Shown: positions 8,885 to 20,100, numbered from the stretch's first letter. The stretch: 64,000 bases of DNA from JAEINY01 sp942490535 (GCA_942490535.1 CALNXQ010000005.1:434001-498000), one strand, 5' to 3'. Notes: generated by a model not told the origin, from the letters alone. Translations and numbers: made by a program.

Positions 8885-9886
8885 ATGACTAAAAGTGACC
8901 TTGCTCAATTATTCGATTCTTTTCAGGGAATGCACATTTTGGTAATTGGTGATGTAATGATTGATTCATACCTGTGGGGAAAAGTCAACCGGATTTCACC
9001 AGAGGCCCCGGTGCCGATTATTTCCACTACCGGCCGGGAAAACCGTTTGGGCGGCGCTGCCAACGTAGCGCTTAACATTCAATCATTGGGTGCCACACCC
9101 ATCCTTTGCTCCATTGTTGGAACCGATGAAGCAGGTGATATCTTCAAACAATTGTTAATCGACAATCAGCTTCCATCTGAGGGCATTGTAGCTTCATCCA
9201 AACGAAAAACAACGGTCAAGACCCGCATTATCAGTCAAAATCAACATCTGTTAAGGGTGGATGAAGAAGAAAGCCATCCAGTAGAAGAAGCGCTGGAAAC
9301 AAAGCTTAAAACACACTTCGCGTCCCTGTTGGATAATTATAAAATCGATGCCATTATTTTCGAAGATTACGACAAAGGGGCCATTACACCAGGACTGATT
9401 CAGTATACCGTGAACTTGGCCAACGAAAAAGGCATCCCAACCCTGGTAGATCCCAAAAAGCGAAATTTCATGGACTATTCGGGTGTCACCTTCTTCAAAC
9501 CCAATTTTAAGGAATTTATAGAAGGGCTAAAATTGGAGTTTTCAGTGACGGATCAAGATGAGATTTTGGCGGCAGCGAAAGATTTTCAAAAGGCCCAAAA
9601 AACAGATATCCTCATGGTGACCATGGCCGAAAAAGGAGTGTTTATCCGCAATGGTGCCTCGTATCACTTTATTCCAGCTGAAATCAGGGACATTGCCGAT
9701 GTATCAGGGGCAGGCGACACCGTTATCAGCGTCAGCGCCTTATGCCTGGCCGCCGGTCTGCCACCGCAACATGTGGCCCGTATCGCCAACATGGCAGGCG
9801 GACTGGTCTGTGAGCATCCGGGGGTAGTACCCATTAATAAAAAAGTATTATTGGATGAGTGCCTATCGAAAGTGGTGCATTCATAA
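8885..9886 (+). CDS. rfaE1: D-glycero-beta-D-manno-heptose-7-phosphate kinase (PfkB family)
   Basis: 333 residues from the ATG at 8885. The longer frame from 8795 adds 30 residues unlike the family and crosses the promoter. The protein is a ribokinase-fold sugar kinase: HILVIGDVMIDSYLWG, then RISPEAPVPI, GGAANVALNIQSLGA, and the PfkB signature DVSGAGDTVIS with the catalytic Asp near the C-terminus. The match to HldE domain 1 is strong. This enzyme phosphorylates heptose 7-phosphate at C1 for ADP-heptose, an LPS inner-core precursor. No nucleotidyltransferase domain is fused, so the second HldE activity must be encoded elsewhere. Confidence 0.93.
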   Translation: MTKSDLAQLFDSFQGMHILVIGDVMIDSYLWGKVNRISPEAPVPIISTTGRENRLGGAANVALNIQSLGATPILCSIVGTDEAGDIFKQLLIDNQLPSEGIVASSKRKTTVKTRIISQNQHLLRVDEEESHPVEEALETKLKTHFASLLDNYKIDAIIFEDYDKGAITPGLIQYTVNLANEKGIPTLVDPKKRNFMDYSGVTFFKPNFKEFIEGLKLEFSVTDQDEILAAAKDFQKAQKTDILMVTMAEKGVFIRNGASYHFIPAEIRDIADVSGAGDTVISVSALCLAAGLPPQHVARIANMAGGLVCEHPGVVPINKKVLLDECLSKVVHS

Positions 9887-10021
9887 TCAGTGAATAACAG
9901 CACTTTTTATTTTTATCAACAGGTCTACTTAATATTTTTAAGAAAAGATTAACTTTGGCTTTCAGAAATAATTTGCCATTTTGTAGCACTTTACTTCGAC
10001 AAATTAAAAATATACCGAACT

Positions 10022-10807
10022 ATGGCTAAAATCATTGCTTTAGCGAATCAAAAAGGAGGGGTTGGCAAAACAACCACAGCCATTAACCTGGCAGCAAGCT
10101 TGGCAGTACTGGAATACAAAGTACTGATCGTAGATGCCGACCCGCAGGCGAACGCTACTTCCGGTCTCGGTTTTGATCTGAAAGAAATAGAAAACAGTAT
10201 CTACGAATGTATTGTTGACGGAATTGATCCCAAAACGGCAGTACTGCAGTCCGAAATTGAACAATTACATGTATTGCCCTCCCACATCGATTTAGTTGGT
10301 GCTGAAATTGAGATGCTCAACTTACCGAATCGTGAAAAGGTATTAGGTCATGTGTTGGATCAGGTAAAAGACGACTACGATTTTGTACTCATTGACTGTT
10401 CACCATCTCTAGGATTAATTACGGTTAATTCACTCACTGCCGCTGATTCCGTAATCATTCCGGTACAGTGCGAATACTTTGCCCTGGAGGGTCTGGGTAA
10501 ACTTTTAAATACCATCAAGATCATTCAAAGCCGTTTGAATCCGGAACTGGAAATTGAAGGCTTCTTACTAACCATGTATGACTCGCGCTTAAACCTATCG
10601 AACCAAGTGGTGGAAGAGGTGCAGAAGCATTTTCAGGATATGGTGTTTGAAACCCTGGTGTCGCGTAACATTAAGCTGAGTGAAGCACCCAGTTATGGCA
10701 AAGCGGTGGTGATGTATGATGCTACCTCCAAGGGTGCCATTAACTACCTGAACCTGGCACGTGAATTACTGAAAAAGAACAACCTGAATCCAAAAGGTAA
10801 GAAATAG
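10022..10807 (+). CDS. parA: Chromosome-partitioning ATPase ParA (Soj)
   Basis: 261 residues. It starts immediately with the deviant Walker A ANQKGGVGKTTTAINLA, including the signature lysine pair. Switch I is DADPQANATSGLG and Walker B is FVLIDCSPSLGL. ParA dimerises with ATP on the nucleoid and moves ParB-parS complexes. It begins a run of four same-strand genes (parA, parB, DUF5683, mltD) with gaps of 29, 24 and 8 bases. I recall this gene order from other Bacteroidota. Confidence 0.97.
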   Translation: MAKIIALANQKGGVGKTTTAINLAASLAVLEYKVLIVDADPQANATSGLGFDLKEIENSIYECIVDGIDPKTAVLQSEIEQLHVLPSHIDLVGAEIEMLNLPNREKVLGHVLDQVKDDYDFVLIDCSPSLGLITVNSLTAADSVIIPVQCEYFALEGLGKLLNTIKIIQSRLNPELEIEGFLLTMYDSRLNLSNQVVEEVQKHFQDMVFETLVSRNIKLSEAPSYGKAVVMYDATSKGAINYLNLARELLKKNNLNPKGKK

Positions 10808-10836
10808 TTTCTAATTTAATCAACGGATACGATACA

Positions 10837-11712
10837 ATGGCAAGAAAGAATGCTTTAGGGCGTGGTTTGGGAGCGCTAATTGATAACGCAGATGAGGTAA
10901 CTAAAGGCAAACCGGCAGCATCCATCAATGAAATAGAAATTTCAAAGATTGACGCTAATCCATGGCAGCCCAGGACCAAATTTGACGAAGAGCGCCTGAA
11001 TGAACTGGCCATCTCCATCAAAGAGATTGGTATCATTCAACCCTTGACCCTCCGAAAAGTTGATGGAGACCGCTATCAGTTGATTGCCGGGGAACGCCGT
11101 TTCAGAGCTGCTAAAATAGCGGGTCTCAACAGAGTTCCAGCCTATGTAAGAACAGCCGATGATGATACCATGCTGGAGATGGCATTGGTTGAAAACATTC
11201 AACGTGAGGATTTGGATCCCGTTGAAGTGGCCATCAGTTACCAACGCTTAATTGAAGAATGTAAACTCACCCAGGAGAGCTTATCGGACCGGGTGGGAAA
11301 GAAGCGATCGACCATCTCCAACTACCTGCGTTTATTAAAGTTACCCGCTGAAATCCAATTAGGTCTGGTTGAAAAGCAAATCAGTATGGGACACGCCCGT
11401 GCCATCATTAGTGTGGAAGATACGGCCACCCAATTGATGATTTTTGAGCAAACCATCAAATACGATTTCTCCGTTCGTAAGGTAGAAGAGTTAGTTCGTG
11501 AATTAAGTGCCGATAAAAAAGCCAACAAAAAAGAAAAAGCCAAACCCACCTTGCCGGAAGAGTATCAGGAATTAAAATCTCATTTATCCACTTTCTTTAA
11601 AACAAACATCCAATTTTCGAGATCGGATAATGGAAAAGGAAAAATTGTGATACCCTTCAGATCAGATGATGAATTAGAAAAAATCATCAGCGTTTTAGAC
11701 AATAAAGGCTGA
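10837..11712 (+). CDS. parB: Chromosome-partitioning protein ParB (Spo0J)
   Basis: 291 residues. The N-terminus has the ParA-contact segment RKNALGRGLGALI. The ParB/Srx CTP-binding domain holds the box-II motif GERRFRAAKIAGL and ENIQREDLDPVE. A helix-turn-helix for parS follows (LTQESLSDRVGKKRSTISNY), and a C-terminal dimerisation domain completes the protein. It acts as a CTP-dependent DNA clamp spreading from parS. The stop is TGA, showing that TGA terminates normally here. I found no convincing parS in the window. Confidence 0.96.
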   Translation: MARKNALGRGLGALIDNADEVTKGKPAASINEIEISKIDANPWQPRTKFDEERLNELAISIKEIGIIQPLTLRKVDGDRYQLIAGERRFRAAKIAGLNRVPAYVRTADDDTMLEMALVENIQREDLDPVEVAISYQRLIEECKLTQESLSDRVGKKRSTISNYLRLLKLPAEIQLGLVEKQISMGHARAIISVEDTATQLMIFEQTIKYDFSVRKVEELVRELSADKKANKKEKAKPTLPEEYQELKSHLSTFFKTNIQFSRSDNGKGKIVIPFRSDDELEKIISVLDNKG

Positions 11713-11736
11713 AATGTTGATTGAAATACAACTGCA

Positions 11737-12393
11737 TTGACCAATAAGATAATACATTTTAGGGGGCTGGTTTTGCTATGCGCAATGATTGGGATGCTAT
11801 CTCAAGTTCATGGCCAGGTACGTGACACCGTTGACTTTGCCAATGATAGTGCATTGATAATGCCTAAGGCATTGCCACCCATCAAAATTCATTCGCCACA
11901 TAAAGCCTCCTTTTATGCGGCCATTTTGCCGGGATTAGGACAGGCCTACAATAAAAAATATTGGAAAATTCCGCTTTTGTATGCCGGTATTGGCGGAATG
12001 GCGTATGGTATCCAGTTCAACTCCAAGCAATATAAAAACTACCGCTCTGCCTACCGCGATTTAGTTATTGGCGATCCTGGAAATACCAGTTACATGGAAT
12101 ATGCGCAAATCTATTTTCGCGATCCCAATGTATCGCCGGAGGTGGCTATGAAGGATAATGGTTTCAGATCATCGCTCGAGAGTAAAAAAGATTACTACCG
12201 CCGTTATCGCGATTTAAGTTACATGGGTATGGTAGGTATCTATATCCTTCAAATTGTGGATGCGGCCGTAGACGCCCATTTCTACAATTTTGACGTGGGG
12301 GATGATTTATCCATGCAAGTGGAGCCGGCCATGATGGCGCCCGCTCCAGGTGAATTTGCGGGTGTGGGATTACAATTAAAATTCAAGTTTTAA
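11737..12393 (+). CDS. DUF5683-type membrane/secreted protein
   Basis: About 218 residues from a TTG start. An in-frame TGA lies 15 bases upstream, and the only later in-frame ATGs cut into the signal peptide (GLVLLCAMIGMLSQVHGQ). The central PHKASFYAAILPGLGQAYNKKYWKIPLLYAGIGG-like segment (about residues 50-90), rich in hydrophobics, and a C-terminal beta-like tail match the DUF5683 proteins that often sit between parB and mltD in this phylum. Function is unknown. Location suggests a role at the envelope alongside the lytic transglycosylase encoded 8 bases downstream. Confidence 0.75.
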   Translation: MTNKIIHFRGLVLLCAMIGMLSQVHGQVRDTVDFANDSALIMPKALPPIKIHSPHKASFYAAILPGLGQAYNKKYWKIPLLYAGIGGMAYGIQFNSKQYKNYRSAYRDLVIGDPGNTSYMEYAQIYFRDPNVSPEVAMKDNGFRSSLESKKDYYRRYRDLSYMGMVGIYILQIVDAAVDAHFYNFDVGDDLSMQVEPAMMAPAPGEFAGVGLQLKFKF

Positions 12394-12401
12394 ATTCGTG
12401 T

Positions 12402-13955
12402 ATGAAATTACATAAGGGATTGATAGGTGGAATGCTCATTTTGATGAGCTTAACAACTAAAGCACAAACAGTTATTCCGGATTCCATTCCAGATCATACG
12501 CCGCAACACTTTGATGCGTGCTTAGATTCACTGGTGAACCTTTGGTATGTGAATGGTTCAGCAACCAATCTGGTATTGGACTCACTTCCTGCGCCAGACG
12601 CATCGCCCATTGGCAAATTACCGGATTCGGTCTATATCCAGCGTATCGCAGATATCAACTCCCCCATTCCCTATACCTATAATGATAAAGTAAAAGCCTA
12701 CATCGAGCTGTATACGATGAAACGGCGTGACCAGATGCAAACCATGCTCGGCCTGTCGGAATACTACTTCCCCATGTTCGAAGAAGAGTTAGATGCCCGG
12801 AATATTCCGCTTGAATTAAAGTATCTCCCCATCATTGAATCGGCCCTAAATCCCCGTGCATTTTCAAGAGCCGGTGCCTCGGGCTTGTGGCAATTTATGT
12901 ATTACACCGGCAAACAATACGGTCTGGACATCAATTCCTATATTGACGAACGCCGTGATCCATACAAATCCACCGTGGCGGCGGCTGAATTTTTAAATGA
13001 TCTGTATGCCATCTATCAGGATTGGTTCTTAGTCATTGCCGCTTACAACTGCGGCCCGGGAAATGTGAATAAGGCCATCCGCCGGTCAGGTGGGCAACGT
13101 GATTTCTGGAAAATCTACTACCACTTACCACGGGAGACAAGAGGCTATGTACCGGCCTTTATTGCCGCTACCTATGCCTTTACGTATGCTCGGGAGCATA
13201 ATCTGTATGCCGCTCCCAATCAATTACCGGTGATAACCGATACGATATTGATCAACAAACCGCTGCACTTCGAACAAATAGCAGCCATGCTGGACATAAA
13301 AGTCAGTTACCTGAGAGATCTCAATCCACAGTATCGACTGGATATCGTCCCCTCGCAAAAAGAAGCCTATCCTTTGCGCTTAACATTTGATCATGCCACT
13401 AGCTTTGCCGCTTCAGAGGATACCATTTATGCCTATCAGCGGGCAAAATATTTCACCGAGGGTAAACTTGTGGCGAAACCGGTTTATTCCACTTACACGC
13501 CAGAGATGCCGAAAGGTAAGGCGAAGGTGTATTATACCGTTAAATCGGGAGATGCGGTAGGACTGATTGCTGATTGGTACGACGTACGAACTTCAGACCT
13601 CAAGTATTGGAACAACATCAACCGTAACCTCATTAAAGTTGGTCAGAAACTCGTGGTGTTCGTGCCTAAAAATAAGGAATCTCATTACTCAAAGATTAAC
13701 ACCCTGAGTTATGCGGAAAAACAACGCATGAACGGCAAAACAGTGCCCACCACAACAGTTGCCCAAAATAAGAAGGAACCCGTAAAAGAAGATCCAAATT
13801 ATTTGTATTATACCGTCAGAAAAGGTGATAACTTGTGGACAATTGCTCAGAAATACAATGGGGTTTCGAATGAGGATATCATGCAACTCAATAATATATC
13901 GGATGCCAGCCGTATTTCTCCGGGTCAAAAGCTTAAAATTAAACCTCGATCATAG
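12402..13955 (+). CDS. mltD: Membrane-bound lytic murein transglycosylase D-like, SLT + two LysM domains
   Basis: 517 residues. A signal peptide ends near TTKAQT. The SLT domain has the catalytic Glu146 in LPIIESALNP, followed by GASGLWQFM and AAYNCGPGNVNKAI. Two peptidoglycan-binding LysM domains lie at about 376-422 (YTVKSGDAVGLIADWY) and 469-515 (YTVRKGDNLWTIAQKY). The enzyme cleaves glycan strands to 1,6-anhydro-muropeptides. It is the last gene of the par run, and a terminator follows. Confidence 0.93.
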   Translation: MKLHKGLIGGMLILMSLTTKAQTVIPDSIPDHTPQHFDACLDSLVNLWYVNGSATNLVLDSLPAPDASPIGKLPDSVYIQRIADINSPIPYTYNDKVKAYIELYTMKRRDQMQTMLGLSEYYFPMFEEELDARNIPLELKYLPIIESALNPRAFSRAGASGLWQFMYYTGKQYGLDINSYIDERRDPYKSTVAAAEFLNDLYAIYQDWFLVIAAYNCGPGNVNKAIRRSGGQRDFWKIYYHLPRETRGYVPAFIAATYAFTYAREHNLYAAPNQLPVITDTILINKPLHFEQIAAMLDIKVSYLRDLNPQYRLDIVPSQKEAYPLRLTFDHATSFAASEDTIYAYQRAKYFTEGKLVAKPVYSTYTPEMPKGKAKVYYTVKSGDAVGLIADWYDVRTSDLKYWNNINRNLIKVGQKLVVFVPKNKESHYSKINTLSYAEKQRMNGKTVPTTTVAQNKKEPVKEDPNYLYYTVRKGDNLWTIAQKYNGVSNEDIMQLNNISDASRISPGQKLKIKPRS

Positions 13956-13982
13956 CAGACAATATCAATATTTGACTTTTAC

Positions 13983-14019
13983 AATTTCTCCCTAATGGTT
14001 TTAGCGGAGAAATTTTTTA
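13983..14019 (+). terminator. Rho-independent terminator after mltD
   Basis: Stem AATTTCTCC (13983-13991) pairs with GGAGAAATT (14006-14014), followed by a T run. It ends the parA-parB-DUF5683-mltD unit. Confidence 0.75.
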
Positions 14020-14047
14020 TTTTAAGGGATTCGTTACAATTGCATTC

Positions 14048-15496
14048 ATGAGATCATCGCTGAAAGCCTGGCTATACTACCTTATCATTGCTGGTATCGT
14101 ATTGGTGCTACACCAATGGGTGCCGGTCAGGATTGATCTGTCGCAACTAAATTGGGAAACCCGTCAGGAATCTTTTATCGCTACTGTAGATTCAATTGAA
14201 CTATTACCTCCCGTAACGCCACCATTAGACACCATCTTTGCGGCTGATACCCTTTTAAAAACAACACGGGCGGATTCTATTCCAAAGGATACAATCGTCA
14301 GGCTATCTTATTTATCCGCTCACCCAGTTTTTTTGGCAGATTTAAAAACGCTGCATCAAAAGTTATCAAAAATAAAGGATAGCGCACAGGTGATACGCAT
14401 TTTACACATCGGCGATTCACAGATAGAAGGCGACCGCATCACCCGCTATCTGCGCGAATATTTCCAGGGAAAATTTGGAGGCAGTGGCCCCGGATTGACC
14501 ACCGTTTATGATCCTTCCCGGATCAACCCATCCATCTGGTTAACCAATGACGGGGATTGGCACTTGCGATCCGTCTTTGACCGAAAACATCATTTGGCAG
14601 ATCAAACCTACGGTGTTATGGGAGTTGTAGCCGAACTGTCAAGAAAAGAAAAAGGAAGCATTAAAATAAGTCGTTCCCCCTGGGCAGAGCCGCATGCTGC
14701 CAATTACCAAAAAATAAGACTCTTTGTGGCACCTCACACCGATACTTTAAGAATCATTGGTGACATAAAAAAAAGGATTGTGCTCAGCGACACCCTACTC
14801 CCCTCAAAAGCACTGACGGAGATAAACTGGGAATTTTCACAACTATCCCCCACGCTAAAAATGAATTTTGAGAGCAATGACGTGGTTCGCATATTGGGAT
14901 GTGCACTGGATAGCACGACCGGTATCGCAGTGGATAACATTGCCCTGCGTGGCCAAAACACCCCGCTGTTGCACCGCACCGATGGCGAGATTTTTGAAGC
15001 CATGGCCGAACAGCTGAATGTAGGCATGATCATTTTCCAATTTGGGACGAACATGATTCCCACGGTTGCCAGCAATTATTCCTTTTATAAAAAAATACTC
15101 GACCGGCAATTTGATTTACTCAAAACATTTCTGCCCAATATACCCGTATTAGTGATTGGCATAGGCGATGCCGCCCACCTGTATGAAGGCCAGCTCAAAT
15201 CCTATGATCACCTGCCACAAATCCGGGATGCGCAAAAGCAGGTAGCCTTAACGCATGGCTTTGCTTTTTTCGATTTGTATGACGCCATGGGCGGTAAAGG
15301 CTCTATTATTAAATGGGCCGATGAAGATCCGCCACGCGCACTCAGTGATTACATTCATTTGACAAAGCTTGGCGGAAAAGACGCAGCAGAACTTATTTGG
15401 ACACCCCTGACGGAGCAATTCTCAGAATTTGAAAAAGCTCCGGTTCCAACACTCGATGTAACCTTGTTAAGTGATAGTTTGCTATGGAACAAATAA
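14048..15496 (+). CDS. SGNH/GDSL-like esterase or acetyltransferase, partner of MBOAT protein
   Basis: 482 residues. One N-terminal membrane segment (LYYLIIAGIVLVLHQW) anchors a periplasmic domain. SGNH block I is RILHIGDSQIEGDR with the nucleophile Ser. The catalytic Asp-His pair is likely DYIHLTKLGGKDAAELIW near the C-terminus, and a QFGTNM segment supplies the Asn. Such proteins pair with MBOAT acyl-channel proteins to O-acetylate a cell-surface polymer or peptidoglycan. The stop codon overlaps the MBOAT gene start by 13 bases, so the two are translationally coupled. The polymer acted on is not evident. Confidence 0.8.
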   Translation: MRSSLKAWLYYLIIAGIVLVLHQWVPVRIDLSQLNWETRQESFIATVDSIELLPPVTPPLDTIFAADTLLKTTRADSIPKDTIVRLSYLSAHPVFLADLKTLHQKLSKIKDSAQVIRILHIGDSQIEGDRITRYLREYFQGKFGGSGPGLTTVYDPSRINPSIWLTNDGDWHLRSVFDRKHHLADQTYGVMGVVAELSRKEKGSIKISRSPWAEPHAANYQKIRLFVAPHTDTLRIIGDIKKRIVLSDTLLPSKALTEINWEFSQLSPTLKMNFESNDVVRILGCALDSTTGIAVDNIALRGQNTPLLHRTDGEIFEAMAEQLNVGMIIFQFGTNMIPTVASNYSFYKKILDRQFDLLKTFLPNIPVLVIGIGDAAHLYEGQLKSYDHLPQIRDAQKQVALTHGFAFFDLYDAMGGKGSIIKWADEDPPRALSDYIHLTKLGGKDAAELIWTPLTEQFSEFEKAPVPTLDVTLLSDSLLWNK

Positions 15497-16989
15497 TCAC
15501 CTTCATCAATCAGCAGTCAGATTTATTCCTGTTTACCCAAGCGGGCTTCTGGGTATTCTTCGGCGTAGTGTTAGGTATCCACTCATTTATATATAAGAAA
15601 CGGGTAGCGCGAAGTACATTTTTATTTCTGGCCAGTCTGTTTTTTTATTTCAAAACAGGAGGATACTTCTTTACCCTCCTTATTATATCTACTTTGACGG
15701 ATTATACCATTGGTCTGTCTTTAGGCCGCGTTACCCGGAAAATTTACCGAAAAGGCATATTAATGTTAAGTCTGGTCATCAACCTGGGATTGCTGGGATA
15801 TTTCAAATACACTTACTTTATCATTGAAATACTGGAAAAAATATCCTTCACCAGCATTGAGCGAAAAGATTTTGCGGCCGTTTTGTTCAACCATATACTG
15901 GGTACCAAATTTGACATTTCATCCATCACGTTACCGGTTGGGATATCCTTTTTTACATTCCAAACCATTAGCTACACTATCGATGTGTACCGAAGACAGG
16001 TCAAACCAGTTACCAACATCATCGATTTTGGTTTTTATGTCTCCTTCTTCCCCCAATTAATTGCCGGTCCCATTGTTCGGGCAAAGACCTTCATTCCACA
16101 AATCTATCAGACAGTCATTTTGTCAGAACGATGGATATGGCGAGCCATTCTGCTCATCATGGGAGGCTTATTCAAGAAGATGGTGATCTCAGACTACCTC
16201 TCCGTCAACCTGGTAGATCGTGTCTTTGAGCATCCGATCACCTACTCCGGCTTTGAAGTAGTGATGGCCATTTATGGCTATGCCTTGCAAATTTATTGCG
16301 ACTTTTCAGGCTATACCGACATTGCTTTAGGTGCCGCTTTACTCCTGGGATTTCGTTTACCAACGAACTTCAATTTTCCCTACAAGGCTATCTCCATCCA
16401 GGATTTCTGGCGGCGCTGGCACATTAGTCTTTCTTCCTGGCTACGTGATTACCTTTACATTCCACTGGGAGGAAGCCGTAAAGGAGCGATCCGGACGAGC
16501 ATCAATTTACTCCTCACCATGCTATTGGGGGGCTTATGGCATGGCGCATCGCTAAAATTTATCATCTGGGGCGGATTGCATGGAATTGCCCTCATTGTTA
16601 ACAAAGGCCTCTCATTATTCATCGGGCGTCGACGATCTATCCCTTTAAAAATAGTGGGTTGGTTTGTGACCTTTCACTTTGTCATCATTGCCTGGATTAT
16701 TTTTCGGGTGGACTCCCTGGAGAATGCTGAAATTATGATGGATCGCATCGCATGGTCATTTCTGGCCATTGACCCACGCACCATTATTGCCAGTCACCCC
16801 TATTTGTATAGCTTGATAGCCCTTGGTTTCACCATGCATTTTTTACCTTTGAAATTCACCCGTGCAATTAAACTCCGATTTCTGGCCAGCCCAGCCTGGT
16901 TGAAAATCATTATTACATCCTTCGGCCTATACATCATCATTTTACTACACCAATCCGACTTACAACCTTTTATTTACTTCCGATTTTAA
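15484..16989 (+). CDS. MBOAT-family O-acyltransferase (AlgI/PatA-like)
   Basis: 501 residues with about ten membrane segments. Hallmarks of the AlgI/PatA group are present: FPQLIAGPIVR, YCDFSGYTDIALGAALLLGF, NFNFPYKAISIQDFWRRWH, LRDYLYIPLGG and the catalytic-His segment LLGGLWHGASLKFIIWGGLHG. It should carry an acetyl group from cytoplasmic acetyl-CoA across the inner membrane to the SGNH partner encoded just upstream. The ATG at 15484 overlaps the upstream gene. It differs from DltB-type proteins in lacking a neighbouring carrier-protein gene. Confidence 0.93.
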   Translation: MEQIITFINQQSDLFLFTQAGFWVFFGVVLGIHSFIYKKRVARSTFLFLASLFFYFKTGGYFFTLLIISTLTDYTIGLSLGRVTRKIYRKGILMLSLVINLGLLGYFKYTYFIIEILEKISFTSIERKDFAAVLFNHILGTKFDISSITLPVGISFFTFQTISYTIDVYRRQVKPVTNIIDFGFYVSFFPQLIAGPIVRAKTFIPQIYQTVILSERWIWRAILLIMGGLFKKMVISDYLSVNLVDRVFEHPITYSGFEVVMAIYGYALQIYCDFSGYTDIALGAALLLGFRLPTNFNFPYKAISIQDFWRRWHISLSSWLRDYLYIPLGGSRKGAIRTSINLLLTMLLGGLWHGASLKFIIWGGLHGIALIVNKGLSLFIGRRRSIPLKIVGWFVTFHFVIIAWIIFRVDSLENAEIMMDRIAWSFLAIDPRTIIASHPYLYSLIALGFTMHFLPLKFTRAIKLRFLASPAWLKIIITSFGLYIIILLHQSDLQPFIYFRF

Positions 16990-17144
16990 AGCGAATGTAA
17001 ACGCAGACAATTGATTGAGACGCCAGAGTACGGTCATTAGTACACTAATGAGGGTTATAATTTTTTGAAAAAAACTATTTTCGCCCATTTACCAGTTGTC
17101 AGCATTTGTTTTATTGGGTATATTTATCGTGTAATTTACAACCC

Positions 17145-20100
17145 ATGATTCGATTTTTACTGGTTGGGCTCTTACTATTGTTGGTAAACAGTACAAAAGC
17201 TCAATATTTTCATTTCAAACAATATTCACTGGAGGAAGGCCTCCCCCAATCCGAAGTGTTAGCTATGGCTGAAGATCAGTTTGGTTACATATGGCTGGGA
17301 ACAAACGGAGGCGGTTTAAGTCGTTTTAATGGAAAGACATTTGAAGTATTTACACGAAAAGACGGGCTCTCTGATAATATTATTTTAGGTCTGCATCATG
17401 ACGAGAACTATAACCTGTGGATTGGATCACCCAAAGGACTAGTAAAATATAACGGTACAGAGTTTATTCCTGTTTTTAAATCCGACACAACCACCTTTGC
17501 TGATGACATGACCTTTTGCGAAACCAGTGGCTCACTCTGGCTACTAGCTAACCTGGTATCGGGCAAACGAAAACTATACCGCATTACCGAATCCGGATTG
17601 GAAGATTTTTCGCAAAGCCACAGCCAGGAATTAGAAGCAGACAATTACATTTTCAACATCACTCCCAATCAAAAACAAGGCCTTCTCATTTCGACCTACA
17701 AAGCACTTTACAACTACCCCAACAAAACCTTAACGGATTTTTCGTCTCAACTAAAACTACCCAAAGACTACCGACAATACAGAACCTTTTTAATTGATCG
17801 CAACCAAACACTTTGGATGAATATCATAAACCAGGAAAAAGAAACCCGGCTAATCCTGGCTAAACCCAATAAAGGTTACAAATTTATAGATCTCCCTAAA
17901 GGGGTTAATCCGCAAGTTATTCATTCCATCAACGAGGATCGGGATGGGGGTATCTGGCTCATGCTCTATGAGGGTGGGGTATTGCATCTGACCAATGGCC
18001 AATGGCGAACCTACAACAAGGAAAGTGGCTTGGGTGCTGAGATGGTTATGGCTATGCTTCAGGATGCAGAAGGCAACATCTGGCTAGGCACATCAGGGGC
18101 CGGCCTTCAACGCTACAGCAATGATTTGTTTGTGTCATTTGATGATCGCAGCGGACTCACCGATAACATCATCCGCACCATCTTTCAAGATTCCCGGGCC
18201 AAATACTATTTTGCAGATGCAGAGGGCGGATTCAATGTCTTCGACGGCGATAATCTGGTGGCTTATCCCAAAAATAAACTGGCTCCGATGCGTGCCATTA
18301 AGGACTTCTTTGAAATCAAACCGGGTCACATTTTAATGGCCACGCTGAATGGCCTGTGGGAATTTAATGGTGTTGACTTGAAAAAAGTCAATGCGCAATA
18401 TGGCTGGAAACACCAGATTCCAATCAGTAATATTAAATTAAAACAAGACACCTTGTTTTTTGGCACCTATCACCACGGACTCATTAAAAGCAGTAAAGGG
18501 CAGGCGACTTTCTATAATACGGCCACCTGCAACATGACCACCAACCAACTAAATCACCTCCTGATAGACTCGAAGCACAGAATCTGGATGTCAACCATGC
18601 AGGGAGTAATGCTCTACGAGAATGGTCAAATCACAAACTTTGTTGAAGGCCAGGAACTCAATGACTCTTATATCATACAAGCTGCCGAAGATAGAGCCGG
18701 CAACATCTGGTTTTCGACCTATACCGGTGGATTACTAAGGTATGACGGTCAAAAATGGGAATCGTTTGACACTTCGGATGGCATCTCTTCCGACAATATC
18801 TATTCGGTTATTGCAGATGATGATGGCAACATCTGGGCTGGAGCTCAAAATGGAATTGATAAAGTGCACCTGGATGACCAGGGAAACATTCTTTCCATTG
18901 TCAGTTTCGATCGGCACGATGGATTCGTAGGGATTGAAAACAATAGTGCGGCCAATTTCAAAGACAAGGATGGCAACCTCTGGTTTGGCACAGTGAACGG
19001 TGTGATGCGCTACAATCCCTCTGAAAAGCGTACCAACTTCCTGCCACCTTATGTCTACATTCGGGATATTCGATTGGGATATACAAAACCAGATTGGCTC
19101 CTGCCCCAAAACGCAGAACTGTATGACTCGATTGTACCTTGGTTTCACATCCCGAACCGATTGGACTTATCCCACACTCAAAACCACATCTCTTTCACCT
19201 TTGATGCGCTTTGCTACACGGTACCGGAAAAAATCCAATACCGATGGAAACTTGAACCCATCGAACAGGAATGGATTCAAGGTCAAACCAATCAAGTGGC
19301 TTACCCATCCTTGCCCCCAGGTGCTTATACCTTCCGGGTGAAAGCCGCCAATAATAGTGGCATATGGAATGATGAAGATGTGACCTATGAGTTCTCTATT
19401 CATCCGGCCTGGTATCAAACGTTTTGGCTGCGCGGTGCTATCATTGCACTGCTGATTGCGTTGTTGTATATATTAATCCGCACCTGGCAAAACCGGACCA
19501 GTACCATGAAGTTTGAGATGGAAACGGTGGTGGCTGCAAAAACAAAAGAGATACGCCTGCAGAAAATTGAGATTGAAGATAAAAACAGACTTCTGGAAAA
19601 GCAAAAAGAGAAAATTACCGTCCAGGCCAACTCGATCGCCAATGCCTTATCCGATCTGGAAAAGCTCACTGAGATTGGAAAGAATTTAACGGCCAACTTA
19701 TCGGCCGACCGCATTTTTGACCTGGTGTACCGTGCGGTTCAAAATGTGATGGACATCAACTTGTTTGGATTTGGGCTATATAATGCGGAAACCAACTCTT
19801 TGGATTTTCAAAACGTCATCCTTAACGGGGAACGCATGTCCTTTACCACTTTTTCACTGGATGATACACAGCGCCTGTCCATTCATTGTTTAATCAATGA
19901 CAAGGAGGTTTTCATCAACAACTTCGATGAGGAATATAAAAAATACGTGCAGGAAATCAGACCGGTTCCCGGCGATATCGACAGTCAATCCATCATCTAT
20001 ATCCCCCTAAAAGTTTCGGCCAGTCCATTCGGCGTGATTACCGTCCAAAATGAAAATAAGAAGGCCTATTCAGGCTACCATCTCAACTTTATCCGTAACA

